Origin: Aphrophora alni | Taxonomy: Eukaryota; Arthropoda; Insecta; Hemiptera; Aphrophoridae | Length of the DNA: 64,000 bases | Direction of reading: 5' to 3' | NCBI GenBank assembly: GCA_963513935.1 | Contig: OY740769.1 | Span: forward strand, 37,351,120 to 37,415,119 | Part shown: in pieces, positions 49,481-61,319 of the stretch | Layout: each line of letters opens with the position of its first letter | Numbering within the stretch: position 1 is the first letter of the stretch | The notes under the pieces: generated by a model | Database searches by the model: none | What the model was told of the DNA's origin: nothing | The model's input: only the letters and a program-made list of their open reading frames with translations | Program-made: the position numbers and the translations under genes

Positions 49481-49735
49481 CATTACGATAGAAGAAGGAA
49501 TTAGAATAAGAAAGTCATAGGCTCTAGCATGATACAAAATATCCTTAGTTTGGTTACTGGACAACAGAAAGTGCTAGTAGCATCGGAACAAAAAGACTTG
49601 GCTACTGTATCACAAGACCAGTTACGCTACTAGCGCTTTTTGTTGTCCAGTAAAACCAAACTAAGGATATTTAGTATCACGCTGTTTAACTTGGGCTGTA
49701 AATTTCTTATTCTAATTCCTTCTTCTATGACATTA
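49481..49735. repeat. compact foldback, about 110-base arms
   Basis: Arms 49481-49595 and 49620-49735 match through ATAGAAGAAGGAATTAGAAT, AATATCCTTAGTTTGGTT and ACTGGACAACA.AAAG, with a small difference where one arm has extra bases. No open frame or clear target duplication was found. Confidence 0.8.
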
Positions 49736-50020
49736 CTCAAATTGTAAAAGTAAATACACATGAGCTAGGCTTAAAGGTCTATGATATAGGATTTTATCAT
49801 CGATGATTGAATGTAAAACAGTATTTAGGTTATGCTGGAAATTAAAAACAAATACATTTTAATTATGAAAAATTGAGAAGTGTTAGAGTTCAGATGAAAT
49901 GTCTGTAGATAAGGCCGATGCACCATTTGTTAGGGATTGGATTCTCTCTAGTACCGAATTTTGGATTCAAACGAAATATCTCTAGATAAGGCCAATGCAC
50001 TATTTGTTATAAATGAATAT

Positions 50021-50069
<49 letters not shown>

Positions 50070-50840
50070 GCATCTCAAATATTTCATTCAATCAGAAATT
50101 GACCGCTACAGACTCTAGTGGTTAAAATTCCAAACATATGATTTATCTAACTAATTGCCTAAGTTTAAATTATTCCAGGCTTTCGATCAGAAAAGCATCA
50201 AATTAAAATATTTCCTGATATTATATCATATGAAGACTCACATAAAAATTAATCTAAACTATTTCATCTATCTAGGAAAATGATTCAAAATTCATGAAAA
50301 AGAATATGCAAGACAGAGTTTATAAGTGAAGATCAGTATAATCGGACATTCACGCCTTCTGAATCACTGTTGCTGTTGATATGTGCCCGTTTAAAGGATA
50401 ATGAACAGATTTAATTCTTTCTAAATTTGCTTTGATGGTATGAATTTTGAAAACATATTACTTTAATTAAATAAACGATATTATATTAACATACAAAATA
50501 ACTTCTCTTTTACCATTACATGCTCAAATAATTAATTTGAATAAAATTAGAATACAATATACATCAAAAATACATTACAACTTCCTTAACTATAACGACC
50601 AATCAGTGATCGAGTTAGTAGTTTGGGAGGCGGATCCGTTGTAGCTAGCGGATATCTCAAGAATTGTTCATTTCAAAAATTAAAAGAGCGTTATATTTTG
50701 TCTTCTAGCAAATTATTGGTACTAGATTGGGCATTTTTTCATCAGGGATTTATTATGCATCAGATTATGCTTGATACGATAGTGTTATTAGGTGTTATTA
50801 GTTTTCTCTATCGACTTTGTTGTCCTTTCACAATCTTTAA

Positions 50841-51446
50841 CACGTTCACTGCTAGAAAAAAGTGTAGGTCTATGGTGTATGCTGAAATTTTTTTCTTCTT
50901 TTTTTGATTAAATAAGTATTTTTTATATTTGTTGAATGTATATTTAATCATTTAAAAGTGAATTTGCAGTGAATATAATTAAAAAAATGATAAACGCCAA
51001 ATGGCGTTTATAGCACATGACGTAGTTTTTCACAAAACATGCGGGAAACGCCAAATGGCGTTATATAGTATATTATCCACGTTTAATGATAAAACACTTT
51101 TTTATCAGGAAAATAAAGAAAAATATCTATTTTAGGTTTGCTTACCTATTATTCAACAGTAAAACCATTAGAAAAATATATATACAATGACTACTGTACA
51201 AGAGTTCAAAAAAAAGTTTATTTGTGATATTTTGAAACAATAAAATTAAAAACGAGGAGCATTAGTAGACAGCTTAACCTATAAACAACAACCGTACACA
51301 CGCATTGATTCCCTCTGACTGACTGGCATTGACGTGCGGGACTACGAAATGGCGGGTGTACTAAAAGAGCGCGAACGCGAAATGGCGTTTGTAGCAGATG
51401 ACGTAGCACTCTTGAACGCCGATTGGCGTTTGCCGCAGTGAACGTG
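50841..51446. mobile_element. piggyBac-type MITE with internal CGCCAAATGGCG palindromes
   Basis: The 606-base element has ends CACGTTCACTGC / GCAGTGAACGTG, flanked by TTAA at 50837-50840 and 51447-51450. The TTAA duplication indicates piggyBac-type transposition, although the terminal bases are CAC rather than CCC. Inside, four palindromes of the form ACGCCAAATGGCGT or a close variant lie at 50992-51009, 51046-51062, 51373-51390 and 51414-51431; two are followed by GCACATGACGTAG or GCAGATGACGTAG. No transposase frame. Confidence 0.85.
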
Positions 51447-52599
51447 TTAAGAGAAGGTTCCAGGCACATCTAATTTCTGATGTTAGGCCGATCTATACCC
51501 TTGGTCAATTCACGAGCAGGACCTCTGGCTAACACTGTTCAATGATGACTGACCCATACCCTTGGTCTGGTGGGTTTTTATGCCTTGCTAGGTTAACAAA
51601 TTGAGAATTTTGTCTAGAGTCAGCTATTGCAATACTTTCTGATATATTTCACAATAATAGGCTGCCTTCTATGTATTGTCTTGAGACTTAGAATTAAAAT
51701 TATATTTGATAGTTTTTACAATTATTCCTGACAACTATTCCTAACAGATTATTTAATGTTTAGTGCTAATCAAAATACTAGTATATTATTTATTAAAAAT
51801 AATAGCCCTACTCTAAAGGCGCTAAAAATTATTTTAAAACTTTTTTTTTTTTATAGTCACTTTAGAAGTAAACTACATTTACAGTAACGATAATATAAGT
51901 ACACACATATTTATTTCTCTATGGTATAAGTCATGAAAATAGTGCAATATGCGAGTGTTGTGAGTGAAGCACAGTTTGGTGTCAGATACAGGTAAGTTCA
52001 CAGGTAGGACAGTCCTGACAATCATTATGTTAATACATCGTTTAAGCTATGTAGATTTTGTGAAATGCACCTGTGAAAGCTGGTGACAGACCATGTACTC
52101 CATTACATGTTTACTCTTTTCCCCATTGGTCAGAATCTACGGGCTGGTAAAGTGTAGGGGGAACTTCACTCGCAACAATGGACTTAGGCCTACTACACAT
52201 CAGTCATAACTTTTTATTCTATATATCGTAACCTATTAAGTGAGTTTATGTTATAACTACACAAATTGTATTTTAATAAAAATAAAATAATTTACCATTT
52301 CTAACTATAAATTGAAAACAAAATATCCACTGTACTGATGTTTATTCATTTAACATCTTGGATTTACATTGCCAGTAAAGAGAAATTATTGGGAAGCCTA
52401 AATAATAAATATTGATAGTCATAAAAATAACATTATTATTATAGTACCATACATATTAAGATTCAGTTTGTTATATGTGTTATTATATTTTATTATTATT
52501 TAGTTAATGTCATAGTTAGCCTAATTATTGACATTTAATTTTCTTTATGAACAAGCCAAATTTCTGTTTTGAAAATTTTGAGATAAGGTAAATTGTTTA

Positions 52600-52975
52600 C
52601 AAGTAGTGTTTATTAAGAAATTATCTGAACACACAGTGGAAGGAGAAGTAATAACAGACAATGCTAAAAGTGAAAGTGTATTGCTTCCAAAAAATTATTT
52701 AACACCTGATGACCCAAACATGCCTTTCACAATAAGAAGACAATTGTCCAGAGGTAGCTTTTGTATAAACCACCAACAATAGTGTGGGATAAACCCTAGA
52801 CTGTGTTGAGATTTACCTTCCAAACTCTGTGTCATCCCATGGGCAGCTCTATGTCACTTTTTCAAGAATTAAGTCAATACAAAATGTTAAGTTAAAGGTT
52901 GTTGAAGGAAAACATCAAGGTGTTCATGACTCCCACACGTGTATGAAGAATTTTGTATACAATGAAATTGTGTAA
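52600..52975 (+). pseudogene. Helitron Pif1-like helicase remnant
   Basis: Frames in order read LSEHTVEGEVITDNAKSESVLLPK, YLTPDDPNMPFTIRRQLSRG, then after a frameshift LDCVEIYLPNSVSSHGQLYV, TFSRIKSIQNVKLKVVEG and NFVYNEIV before a stop. This matches the C-terminal helicase motifs of Helitron RepHel proteins (the SHGQLYVA.SR motif VI). The NKSQGQTL motif has been lost. The Rep nickase domain is absent. It lies in cdc73 intron 3 on the gene's strand. Confidence 0.8.
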
Positions 52976-53371
52976 TAATTTTGTGAAAATTTGGAATCAA
53001 TGATTGTTATTGTATAAAGAATTTCCTTCTTTTTTTTTACTACTTTTTTGGATCAAATAGTTATAAATAAATTATTGTTTTCTTTTTTTTTTATTGGGTA
53101 ACTATACTTTGAACACAAATAAAAGTTAAAGCTAATGATTTAAAATTTAATATAGCCTATGTATTTATTTTTATTTTAGCACCGAATGCACTAACGGTTT
53201 TACTAGTGTATATGATTAACTTTTATATTATCAATAAAGTTTACATGTCAATGCACTTGTAAAATCAATACTCACAATTTGTATTTTCTCAATAATCGTA
53301 ACGATATGATAAAATTAATTCTTAAAATGTATAGTTTGGCTCTTAAAATTTCACTGTTGTTAATTTTCCAG

Positions 53372-53585
53372 ATCGTTATCAGAGGCTATGTCAGTTGAAA
53401 AAATTGCTGCCATTAAAGCAAAGCGTTTGGCAAAGAAAAGGACTACAATCAAAGGTCATGATGATATAGGCATTGGTTCAGATTTACAAGTGATGTTAGA
53501 CTACGATGTAGATGTAACAAAAGATATTATATCTAGGGAAAGGCAATGGAGGACACGAACAACAATTTTGCAAAGTGCTGGAAAA
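53372..53585 (+). CDS. cdc73: Cdc73/parafibromin, exon 4
   Basis: Acceptor TTTTCCAG; the exon completes a Lys codon and reads [20 protein letters not shown], then [13 protein letters not shown] and [20 protein letters not shown] followed by ILQSAGK, ending AAA/GTGAGT in phase 0. The [17 protein letters not shown] and [15 protein letters not shown] blocks are parafibromin hallmarks. Compared with vertebrates, the linker after DLQVML is shorter. Confidence 0.95.
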
Positions 53586-53849
53586 GTGAGTATAACTCAC
53601 TAACTCACTCTTTGTATAGAGTACTGGTAAAGAGGTTTAAAAATTATGGTATGTCTAACTAAAGAAGGTAAAAAAAAGTCCATAAAATTTATAATAAATA
53701 TATTTAGTAGGTTTAATTTAATGATATAAACTTTTCATGTTAATTAAATTAATTTAGCTCATGATTCGTGTTGATGGTTTATTTGATTCTTAAAAGTTAA
53801 TGTGTAGACTCACTCATCTCCCCCTCCTTTCATTCAAAATATATATAAA

Positions 53850-54330
53850 TATTGGAAGTTTCTAGTAGCTCGAAGGTAAATGGGAAATTTACAGACTTAC
53901 TTTACATCTACGGTGCTAGGACGTTGACCTCCATCACCATGATGTTAACTTTCTCTTCTGTTTTCACCAGTCTTCTATACCTCCACACTTCCAATTTCCT
54001 TAGGTCATCTTCTAAAGCTGTTACTCTATTTCAGACTTCCTCTTATTCTGTTCCTCCTTCTCAGTGCTTTTCTTAGCCCTCTTCATTCTTGCATTTACTG
54101 TACAAGTTTAGCTCATCTCATTTTTATTCCTGCTTCTAAAAATCCGGCTCTTTACAAAAACTTAATGACTTAATTATTTATCTGTGACCTCAATATAGCT
54201 CCTTTTTCCCCAGGACCAAATATTTTTCTCGCCTGTTCTCAATCTTTACTCATTTTTCTTAGTTAAGATTAGATTCATGTTTTCACTACCATACATCACC
54301 ACTAGTCTTAAAATAGTCTTTTAAATTGTT
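53850..54330 (-). mobile_element. possible decayed LINE 3' region
   Basis: On the minus strand, about 54310-54210 reads LVVMYGSENMNLILTKKNE and then RLRTGEKNIW, resembling the LYGSETW.LTKKNE.RL..FERKI block that follows the reverse-transcriptase palm in several LINE clades. The rest is low-information Lys/Glu-rich translation. The assignment rests on one block. Confidence 0.45.
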
Positions 54331-57300
54331 CACAATGGTCTATGTATCCATCATTTTAAAAATAACTTGTCCTATATGAATCGCCATGAACTTAGTCTGG
54401 TCACTTTTTCTATTTATTTATTTTCAAACTCATTTTTTTAGTTTTTAATTTTCTAAATTTATGGCTCAATTGTAAAAGAATGCCCCAAAATTACTAAACT
54501 TTCTGTTTGTGTAATATGAAACATTTTTAAACTTAACATAATTTTGTTCTAGTATTAAATATTAATTCGATTTATATTAATATTAGGTTTATTATCATTT
54601 TAAAGATTTTTCTGATGGTAAAGGCCTTTGTTTGCTAAAATATTACTGTTAGTATAATGACATTAAAAAATATTATACAATGTTGTAGTACAAGTAGTGT
54701 AGTAAAAATATTTGTCTGAAATTACCTAGAGTCCAATAAAAGTTTTTCCACATGTCGTTTTTTGTCTGTATGTAAGGAAAATAAATACCACAAAACTGAA
54801 ATAGAGATTGCAATATGAAGGACTGTGACCCAAATGAAAACTTATTAAAATTCATAAAAAAGAAAGAAAAATTTAATATGTTGCTCATTTTAACAGGTTT
54901 TTGTCCATATATTTTGAGAAATCTAATTTAACATCACCCTAAATTAAGTCAAAGTATGGAAAAATAATAATAATAAAATAAATAAATAAATAAATTGTGG
55001 CATACAATGATATCAACTAAACTATTCTATGATGAAAAATAACATAGTTATTGTCAAAATTGTAATTATGAGTTCTAACTTCCTAAAAACATTTTATATT
55101 CACAAAGTAACGAGGCTTACTAGGGCCAAGTCAAATATATGCACTCATATGCTGTCTATTAGGTCTGAGTGACTTTTCAAAAAGTAGTGATTAAGGCAAT
55201 CTATGTAAAAAGTGTTTTGAGAAAAACAGAGTGATTATTTCATTACAAGTATAAATTATACTTGTATTTTAAAGTAATATGCAAAGGAGTTGAGTATCAA
55301 AATGTACTTAGTTGAGAAGTAGTATTTTAATATAAAAAAACACAAGAACAATTTTATAAAATAAATCATAAAAAATATGCAGGTGGTTAGAGCCCCTTTT
55401 ATGTATAACTCGTTTTGGTAGAAACATAGAATAAAATGACTAACATATTGAATTCAAAACCTTTTCTTTAAATAGTAAAAAATGCACAACTAAACATGAT
55501 TGTTGAATTAACATGTCATTTTATATGAAATCAATGTCCTTCAGATAAGAAACTTTTCCATAAACAGTCTTTTTTTGATTTATTTGAGGATGAGAAGATT
55601 TAACTGCAACAATATTTCATGTTTTCATATGCTGAAGAGTTCATAGTTTTCTGTATCATGTAATACCATCATTGTTAAGGTATTTAATTATTACATATCA
55701 CATTATTTTAAAAGGGAGATTATTCTTTTTGATACATTTATGAAATGTCAAATATCGATCAGTAATATTTCGATTTTCTTCACAATCTTTATATCATTGG
55801 AAAGAAGACTTTCAGATATGTTAAATGTTTTATTCCATTCTCCTGTTCTACTAATATTTGAACTGGACTGTACAAGGACAGGCGTCATAAACAAACCGGT
55901 CTGGTGACATCATTCTGTCAGTTACGTTGCTAAAAACCAATGTTGTGCCTATCGGTTCTAGTATAGTTTAGTGCGTTGTTGGATTTTACATTAAATAAAT
56001 ATTTTTGGTGAATTTTTTAAAATATGTATTTTTTGTACATATAAATTGTACTTTATTCATAAAAATTTAATTTTTTAATGAAAGTTTTTAAATTGTGTAA
56101 CGTTCACAATTCTGAGATCCTTATATCAAGATATATTTGTTTGGGGGAAATGGAATAGTTACAAGTAACTTGATTAATCAATAAGCAATGAAATTGTAAA
56201 AGATTTTATTCCATGGATTATTTGCGTTCAAAGACAAAAAACTATAATTCATGAGTTGAATGTACACAGATAGCCGAGATTTTAGAGTTGTTCAGCTTAC
56301 TGGACTATGTGTCTAATGTGTGTATGTGTGTGATTTAGAAACAATACCAAACTTATAAGAGATGTTAGTTTAAGATTTCATAATTGTAATAATTTTAATA
56401 AAATTAAGTAATTTGGTATGTCTAATGAAATTAAAGAAAAATTATATTTTGTAAAAGATTAGAAATAGTTTTGTCAGAAATCAGAGTGTGCAGTATTAAC
56501 CAATAAGAAAACTGATAGAAGGAAAGTGTGTAGTGGGGGCATGCATAATCCTAGATATAAAAAAATATGGACTACTAGCGAATGGGTCTCCGAGAAGAGT
56601 AGTTCTAGATTAAGAATGCTCTAACTCCATCGTAAGCTGATCGCTTGATCTTCCAGAACGATGATCAATGCCCATTGTGTAATTCAGTACTGAAAAAATA
56701 TTTTTTTAACATTAAACTTTAGAGTAAAATCAGTGAAAATTACACCTTGTATTAGCGTGAAATTCAGTTTTATAGTTTTAACATAAACAATTAAGATAAT
56801 TGAACTTTTTACTTTAAGAAGCTGAGACTAATAAAAGGTCTTTTGTAAAGAAAACAGTCATAATAAACTAAATATGAAAACTATTATTCCAAAGAGTTTG
56901 AGTAAAAATGGAATTTCAGATGGAACGTCATAAGTAGTGCAAGACATGTAACACACATTGTCAACTTAATTTATGTAACTCTTGGACAGACTTGACTAAA
57001 CAACTGTTCGTGCGTCATTTTGTAACACAACTCCTTATTTATTTCGTCTAATATTTATTAAAAAGCAAGGTTCTGACTCTAATCTGTACTTACCAAGCCG
57101 GCTATCTGTGAAACGTAAATAGAAGGATGTACTCTAATAAATGTTTAATTACACATTCTGTTTGTTAAAGTATAAATTTTTATTTAAAATACAAATCATT
57201 GTTATTTAACTTTAAATCTAATATAAATCTTAATTCTAATATTTGTTCAAAGCTTTTCAAAAAAAAATCTTTTATTTGTTCATAGTAATTATTAAAAAAA

Positions 57301-57419
57301 AAGTTTGATTATATAGTCATTACGTGATACTTTAGTTCTTGTTACTCTGAAGTTTTCATACTTTTTTCTCCACTAAAAATTCCGAACCAAGTCTCTTCGA
57401 ACACCACGACTCAATTTCA
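54331..57419. other. cdc73 intron 4, no feature recognised
   Basis: AT-rich intronic DNA with several A/T-rich simple tracts. No coding frame, RNA gene or inverted repeat was supported. Confidence 0.4.
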
Positions 57420-58170
57420 GTCCTTGTCTTCTGATAAAAACAGTCTAAACTTGGAACTAACACGTATTGAGCAGGATTTAAGTTCTAACGGATATCCTCT
57501 ATCTATTATTTCCAAATGTAAAAGAGCGAAAAATAATTAAAATAATGAGTCTAAAGATGAAAATAAATCACTAGCGTACATGACAATCCCTTATGTGCCA
57601 GGATTATCGGAAAAAGTTAGCCAGAAAATATAAAGTTTGTACCGCTTTTAAAACACTAAACACCATTAGGCAACATCTCGTCCAAACTAAACCTAAAAAT
57701 GGCACGCAGGATACTAAAAAACTGTATTTAGAGTATCAAATGTGAGTGTGATAGACAATATATCATTGGCGAGACAAAAAGACCATTAAACATTAGAATA
57801 AAAGAACATAAAAACAATATGCGGTTAGGCCTAGTCGATAAATCGAAAACTGCAGAACATATATGGTCCGAAAGTCACAAATTTAATTGGGAAGAGGCAA
57901 AAATCATACACCGGGAAAGTAACCTATACAAACGTAAAATAATTGAAGCCTAGTATATAAAACTAACGGACAATCCTATTAGCCAATCAAGTATAGAAGT
58001 AAGACCATTATAGCTCCCATTATTAAAAAAAGAACTAAAATTTGATTATAATATCCCTATAACTAATAAACAAGCTGAAACTTTACCTGTTAAATCGCCA
58101 CAAGAGGTTGTAACCCGTTCTCGTGCTAGGAAGCTTAATACAACTAACAAAAGGCCACTCCCCTAATAGT
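57420..58170 (+). mobile_element. decayed Penelope-like element, second lineage (GIY-YIG end)
   Basis: Frames in order read LTRIEQDLSSNGYPLSIISK, YMTIPYVPGLSEKVSQKI, then IKCEC.RQYIIGETKRPLNI and RIKEHKNNMRLGLVDKSKTA followed by EHIWSESHKFNWEEAKIIHR. This is the reverse-transcriptase tail plus GIY-YIG endonuclease of a Penelope-like element. Stops and frameshifts are frequent. Its wording (GETKRPL...) differs from the copy at 63.4 kb (GQTKRSI...), so it is a different lineage. A hammerhead-like fold follows at 58388. Confidence 0.8.
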
Positions 58171-58387
58171 TTGTCACGCCTTCTGGACCACATCACTTGT
58201 TGCTGTATCTTTGATACAACAACACGTATTTGCCGTTAGTTGTGTGTTACTGTGCTTGTGTTTTTGACTTCTCAGTTTCAGCTCTGAGATTCATGCTTAG
58301 ATATTAAGGTTGGTGGTATTCTTATTTAATTTTACTTGCTCACATAGGCTTAGTTTCTAGTTTCTTGTTTCTTTAGTTTTTAGTCAC

Positions 58388-58428
58388 TTGATAACGGGAA
58401 TTGATTCTTATTCCCGAAACACCGTGTT
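58388..58428 (+). ncRNA. degenerate hammerhead-like motif after a Penelope ORF
   Basis: TTGATAA (58388-58394), an extra C, stem GGGAA/TTCCC (58396-58400 with 58411-58415), GAAA (58416-58419), then ACA...TGT as a short stem III. The catalytic core has two changes from CTGANGA, so it is probably inactive. Its position about 220 bases after the endonuclease frame fits a Penelope terminal repeat. Confidence 0.35.
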
Positions 58429-59113
58429 TTGAATTTTTAACACACAAATGATGGCAAATGTCCGAAAAATGTATAATAATAAAATAAAATAAAATTGTTA
58501 TATGGTATTTATAGGCTTTTCTGTGGCATTTTCACTTATTTTTTTGCACATTTTTTTATTCCTAACATACTAACTCCAATATCTTTGCATCTAACATTTT
58601 TCTCATTACACAGATAAATTCTACCTTTCTGAGAAAAATAATATATAACAAGTTGTGTTTTGCATAATATAACTATTTTTATGAAGAAAAAACTATTAAA
58701 AAAGGAGCAAAAAGGGATAAATTTATAGTTGGCAGATTCAGGGTTAAACAAAAAGAAAAAAATAATGGTGCATATACGGTGTGTTATCACTAATAAATAA
58801 TAACAAGTAGTCTGGCTATTTCAAATATTAGCAGAAAACTGAGAAATTTCTTATTGAATCATTTCAGAAATTGTTAAACAGTAGTTGAATAAAGTTTTGA
58901 TCATTAAATGTTTGATGCAAATTTGTTGGTGCAATTATTAAAAGAGTACAAATAAGAAATGTACTATAAAATTTTATTAAATACTAATGTAAATGTTACA
59001 TAAAGTTTAGTTTACCGGCGGTAGCGGTACATCACTCCTCACCCAGAAGGATTGTCACTTAAGTCATGCAACTTTGACTCAAAATCGTTCTAATAAAGAG
59101 TTGTTTGTTTTAG

Positions 59114-59294
59114 ATATTTGCTAAGAACATTTTTGCAATTCTACAATCAATTAAAGCCAGAGAAGAAGGAAGACACAGGCCTCCGTTACCCACACCTATA
59201 ATAACCCCTAGAGCAACACCTATCAAAGCAACAATACCTCAACCTGCTGTATATAACAGATACGATCAGGAACGATTTATTCGCCAGAAAGAAG
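59114..59294 (+). CDS. cdc73: Cdc73/parafibromin, exon 5 (last exon in window)
   Basis: Acceptor GTTTTAG at 59107-59113; the exon reads [20 protein letters not shown], a proline-rich linker ([17 protein letters not shown]), then [17 protein letters not shown], ending GAA-G/GTAAAT in phase 1. [14 protein letters not shown] and YNRYDQERF are conserved in parafibromin. The following exon (expected to start near GFKIDT) was not found between here and 64000. Confidence 0.95.
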
Positions 59295-59921
59295 GTAAAT
59301 TTGATCTACTTTTATAAAATTTATTTAAACCCACTTTCAATCAAACATTTTAGGTTTCTTGCACAGTCCTTCAGTTTGACTTACTGTAGGCACAAGGGGG
59401 GGGGGGTCACTTTCTTCTGTGAGCAGCCCTTTCATTTCTTTTATAATTTTGTTTTTTGCAATTTTAAAGTTTAAGTACTTCTAAAAGGTTTTCCTTTGAA
59501 TCGTGGGTCCAACAATGTGGCAGAAGAAAATATCCTATTCTCCTAGATTTTTGTAAATTTCCTCTTCAAATAAGATATTAAATCATTCCTTAGTCCTTGT
59601 AGACCTGAGCCAACAAGGTCCTGTTTTCCAAAACATGGAATAAGGTGGTGACCATTGGAATGACCTAAAAAAGAACAGCCTCTTATGCTTTATAAATTTG
59701 TTTTATTGAATTAAAAATGGTATTGTTTTTATTGTAATTTGAATATTTATTCTCCTAACTCTATATTTTTCTAATTCCTTATAGTTCCTCAAAACAAAAC
59801 ACACATGACACAAGTACTATGGTAAATAATAATTTTTTTAAAATATTGAATATAAAAAACACACCCAACCAATACACCTTAAAAATGATTTTAATAAAGA
59901 GCAATATTATTACTATTAGGT

Positions 59922-60170
59922 AAACTTTTGTTATTCGCCTGGACCGCCATGTCACCATCATACACTCACTTCGGCCTCTGAGTTACCGAAGTTTGGTTAG
60001 GTTAAATGAGTTTAGTTTAGTTAATAATAGAATTAAAAAATCATGTTGTGTTTTTTATGGTGTTATTACCTCACTTTAGTAAATTATTAACTAAGCTAAA
60101 CTGACTCAACCTAATCGACTGTAGTCGCTGGTAGCGATAAGATGGCGGCCCAGGCGAATAACAAAAGTCC
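59922..60170. repeat. foldback in cdc73 intron 5
   Basis: Ends AACTTTTGTTATTCGCCTGG and CCAGGCGAATAACAAAAGT are inverted copies, followed inward by GCCGCCAT/ATGGCGGC-like wording and GTTAGGTTAA...GTTTAGTTTAGTTAATAAT against its complement. Arms are about 100 bases, diverged in the middle. No open frame. Confidence 0.75.
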
Positions 60171-60589
60171 GCCCATTATTATTTTAAATATGTTGTTAAT
60201 ATTTTATTTTATTATATAGGCTAAACTGACCTGTGCTAATGTCCTGTTAAAAACCTGTTAAAATGACCTGTTAAAAAACATAATAGACAACATTCAAATA
60301 GCCTATATATGTCTGTATGTTTTGATATGTTCAGGTCTCATAAACTGTGTTTATTCATTTTGAAATTCTAAGGTCAAAAGTTGCAATATAAATATATTAG
60401 ACTAATTAAAAGTTCTCCAGATAAGATGTCCAACATAAAAATCTTTAATCATTAGCGCTTTCTTAAATAAAATTATTTTTGTGAATTCAAAATAGGCCTA
60501 CATAAATTAACAGTGTTTACACAGATAAGTATTTTTTATGTGTACCGAATAGAGGTTAAATAAGCCTATCTAGAATAGGGGTATGCAAG

Positions 60590-60800
60590 CCCGGATTTTT
60601 TAGTTCAAGCCTAGTCACGGTAAATTGACCGAGCTTGAGCTTTTTACGAGCTCAAGCTTTAATCAAGCTCAAGCTTTTACTGAAATCAATTTTTTATGAA
60701 CTTGAATTGTTTACGAACTCGAGCTTTAATTAACGAGCTTGAACTTTTATCAAGCCTTTTAAAGAGCTCAAGTTGTTCTTGAGCTCAAGTTTTTTAATGC
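60590..60800. repeat. degenerate GAGCTCAAGCTT minisatellite
   Basis: Across about 200 bases the words GAGCTTGAGCTTTT, GAGCTCAAGCTTTAAT and CAAGCTCAAGCTTTT recur in both orientations, with spacers of 5-20 bases. The unit is itself near-palindromic. No coding frame persists through it. Confidence 0.7.
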
Positions 60801-61302
60801 TGCCGATAAATTTTACATTAAATAATAATCAGTATAATGGCACTTTTTCACTTCTTTCACAATAGTTATACCATTCTGAGTGTCGTATGATTATTACATT
60901 TAAAAATTTTATGATTACAATATACTAAAAAGAAATAATAATAAATTACATTAAATATATTCCTGACAGTCTCTAGTTTCTGTGAAGTTGAGATTAGCAG
61001 CGAATGTTTGGTTGAATAGCCAGGCATTTTGTAAATGTAAATAATTACAATAGGAAACAATTGAACTAAGTTTAGTTTACTTAAAAATTTATAACTTTGT
61101 AATTTTATTTACAAAACTATTAAAATGGGAAAGATTTCTCCTGGACTTATATTTTTGAACGGTTGATCTGGGAAAACCGTCATTCAGAAAAGGTTGAATC
61201 TGGTAAAAATATGCATTTCTTAAGTGGGTTTCTAATCTCGACCCCAGAATCTGAACGATAAATGGGGGAAAACGATGAATAGAGATACACTATTTTCGAC
61301 TC

Positions 61303-61319
61303 GGGGGGGGGGGGGGGGG
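61303..61319. repeat. 17-base G homopolymer
   Basis: An uninterrupted run of G in an otherwise AT-rich intron, followed by GAGATGGG. Confidence 0.9.

Noticed and set aside
50623..50907. 94-codon frame starting MGGGSVV
   Set aside because: It runs into the TTAA-flanked MITE at 50841 and has no similarity I can recognise, so it is chance coding in intron sequence.
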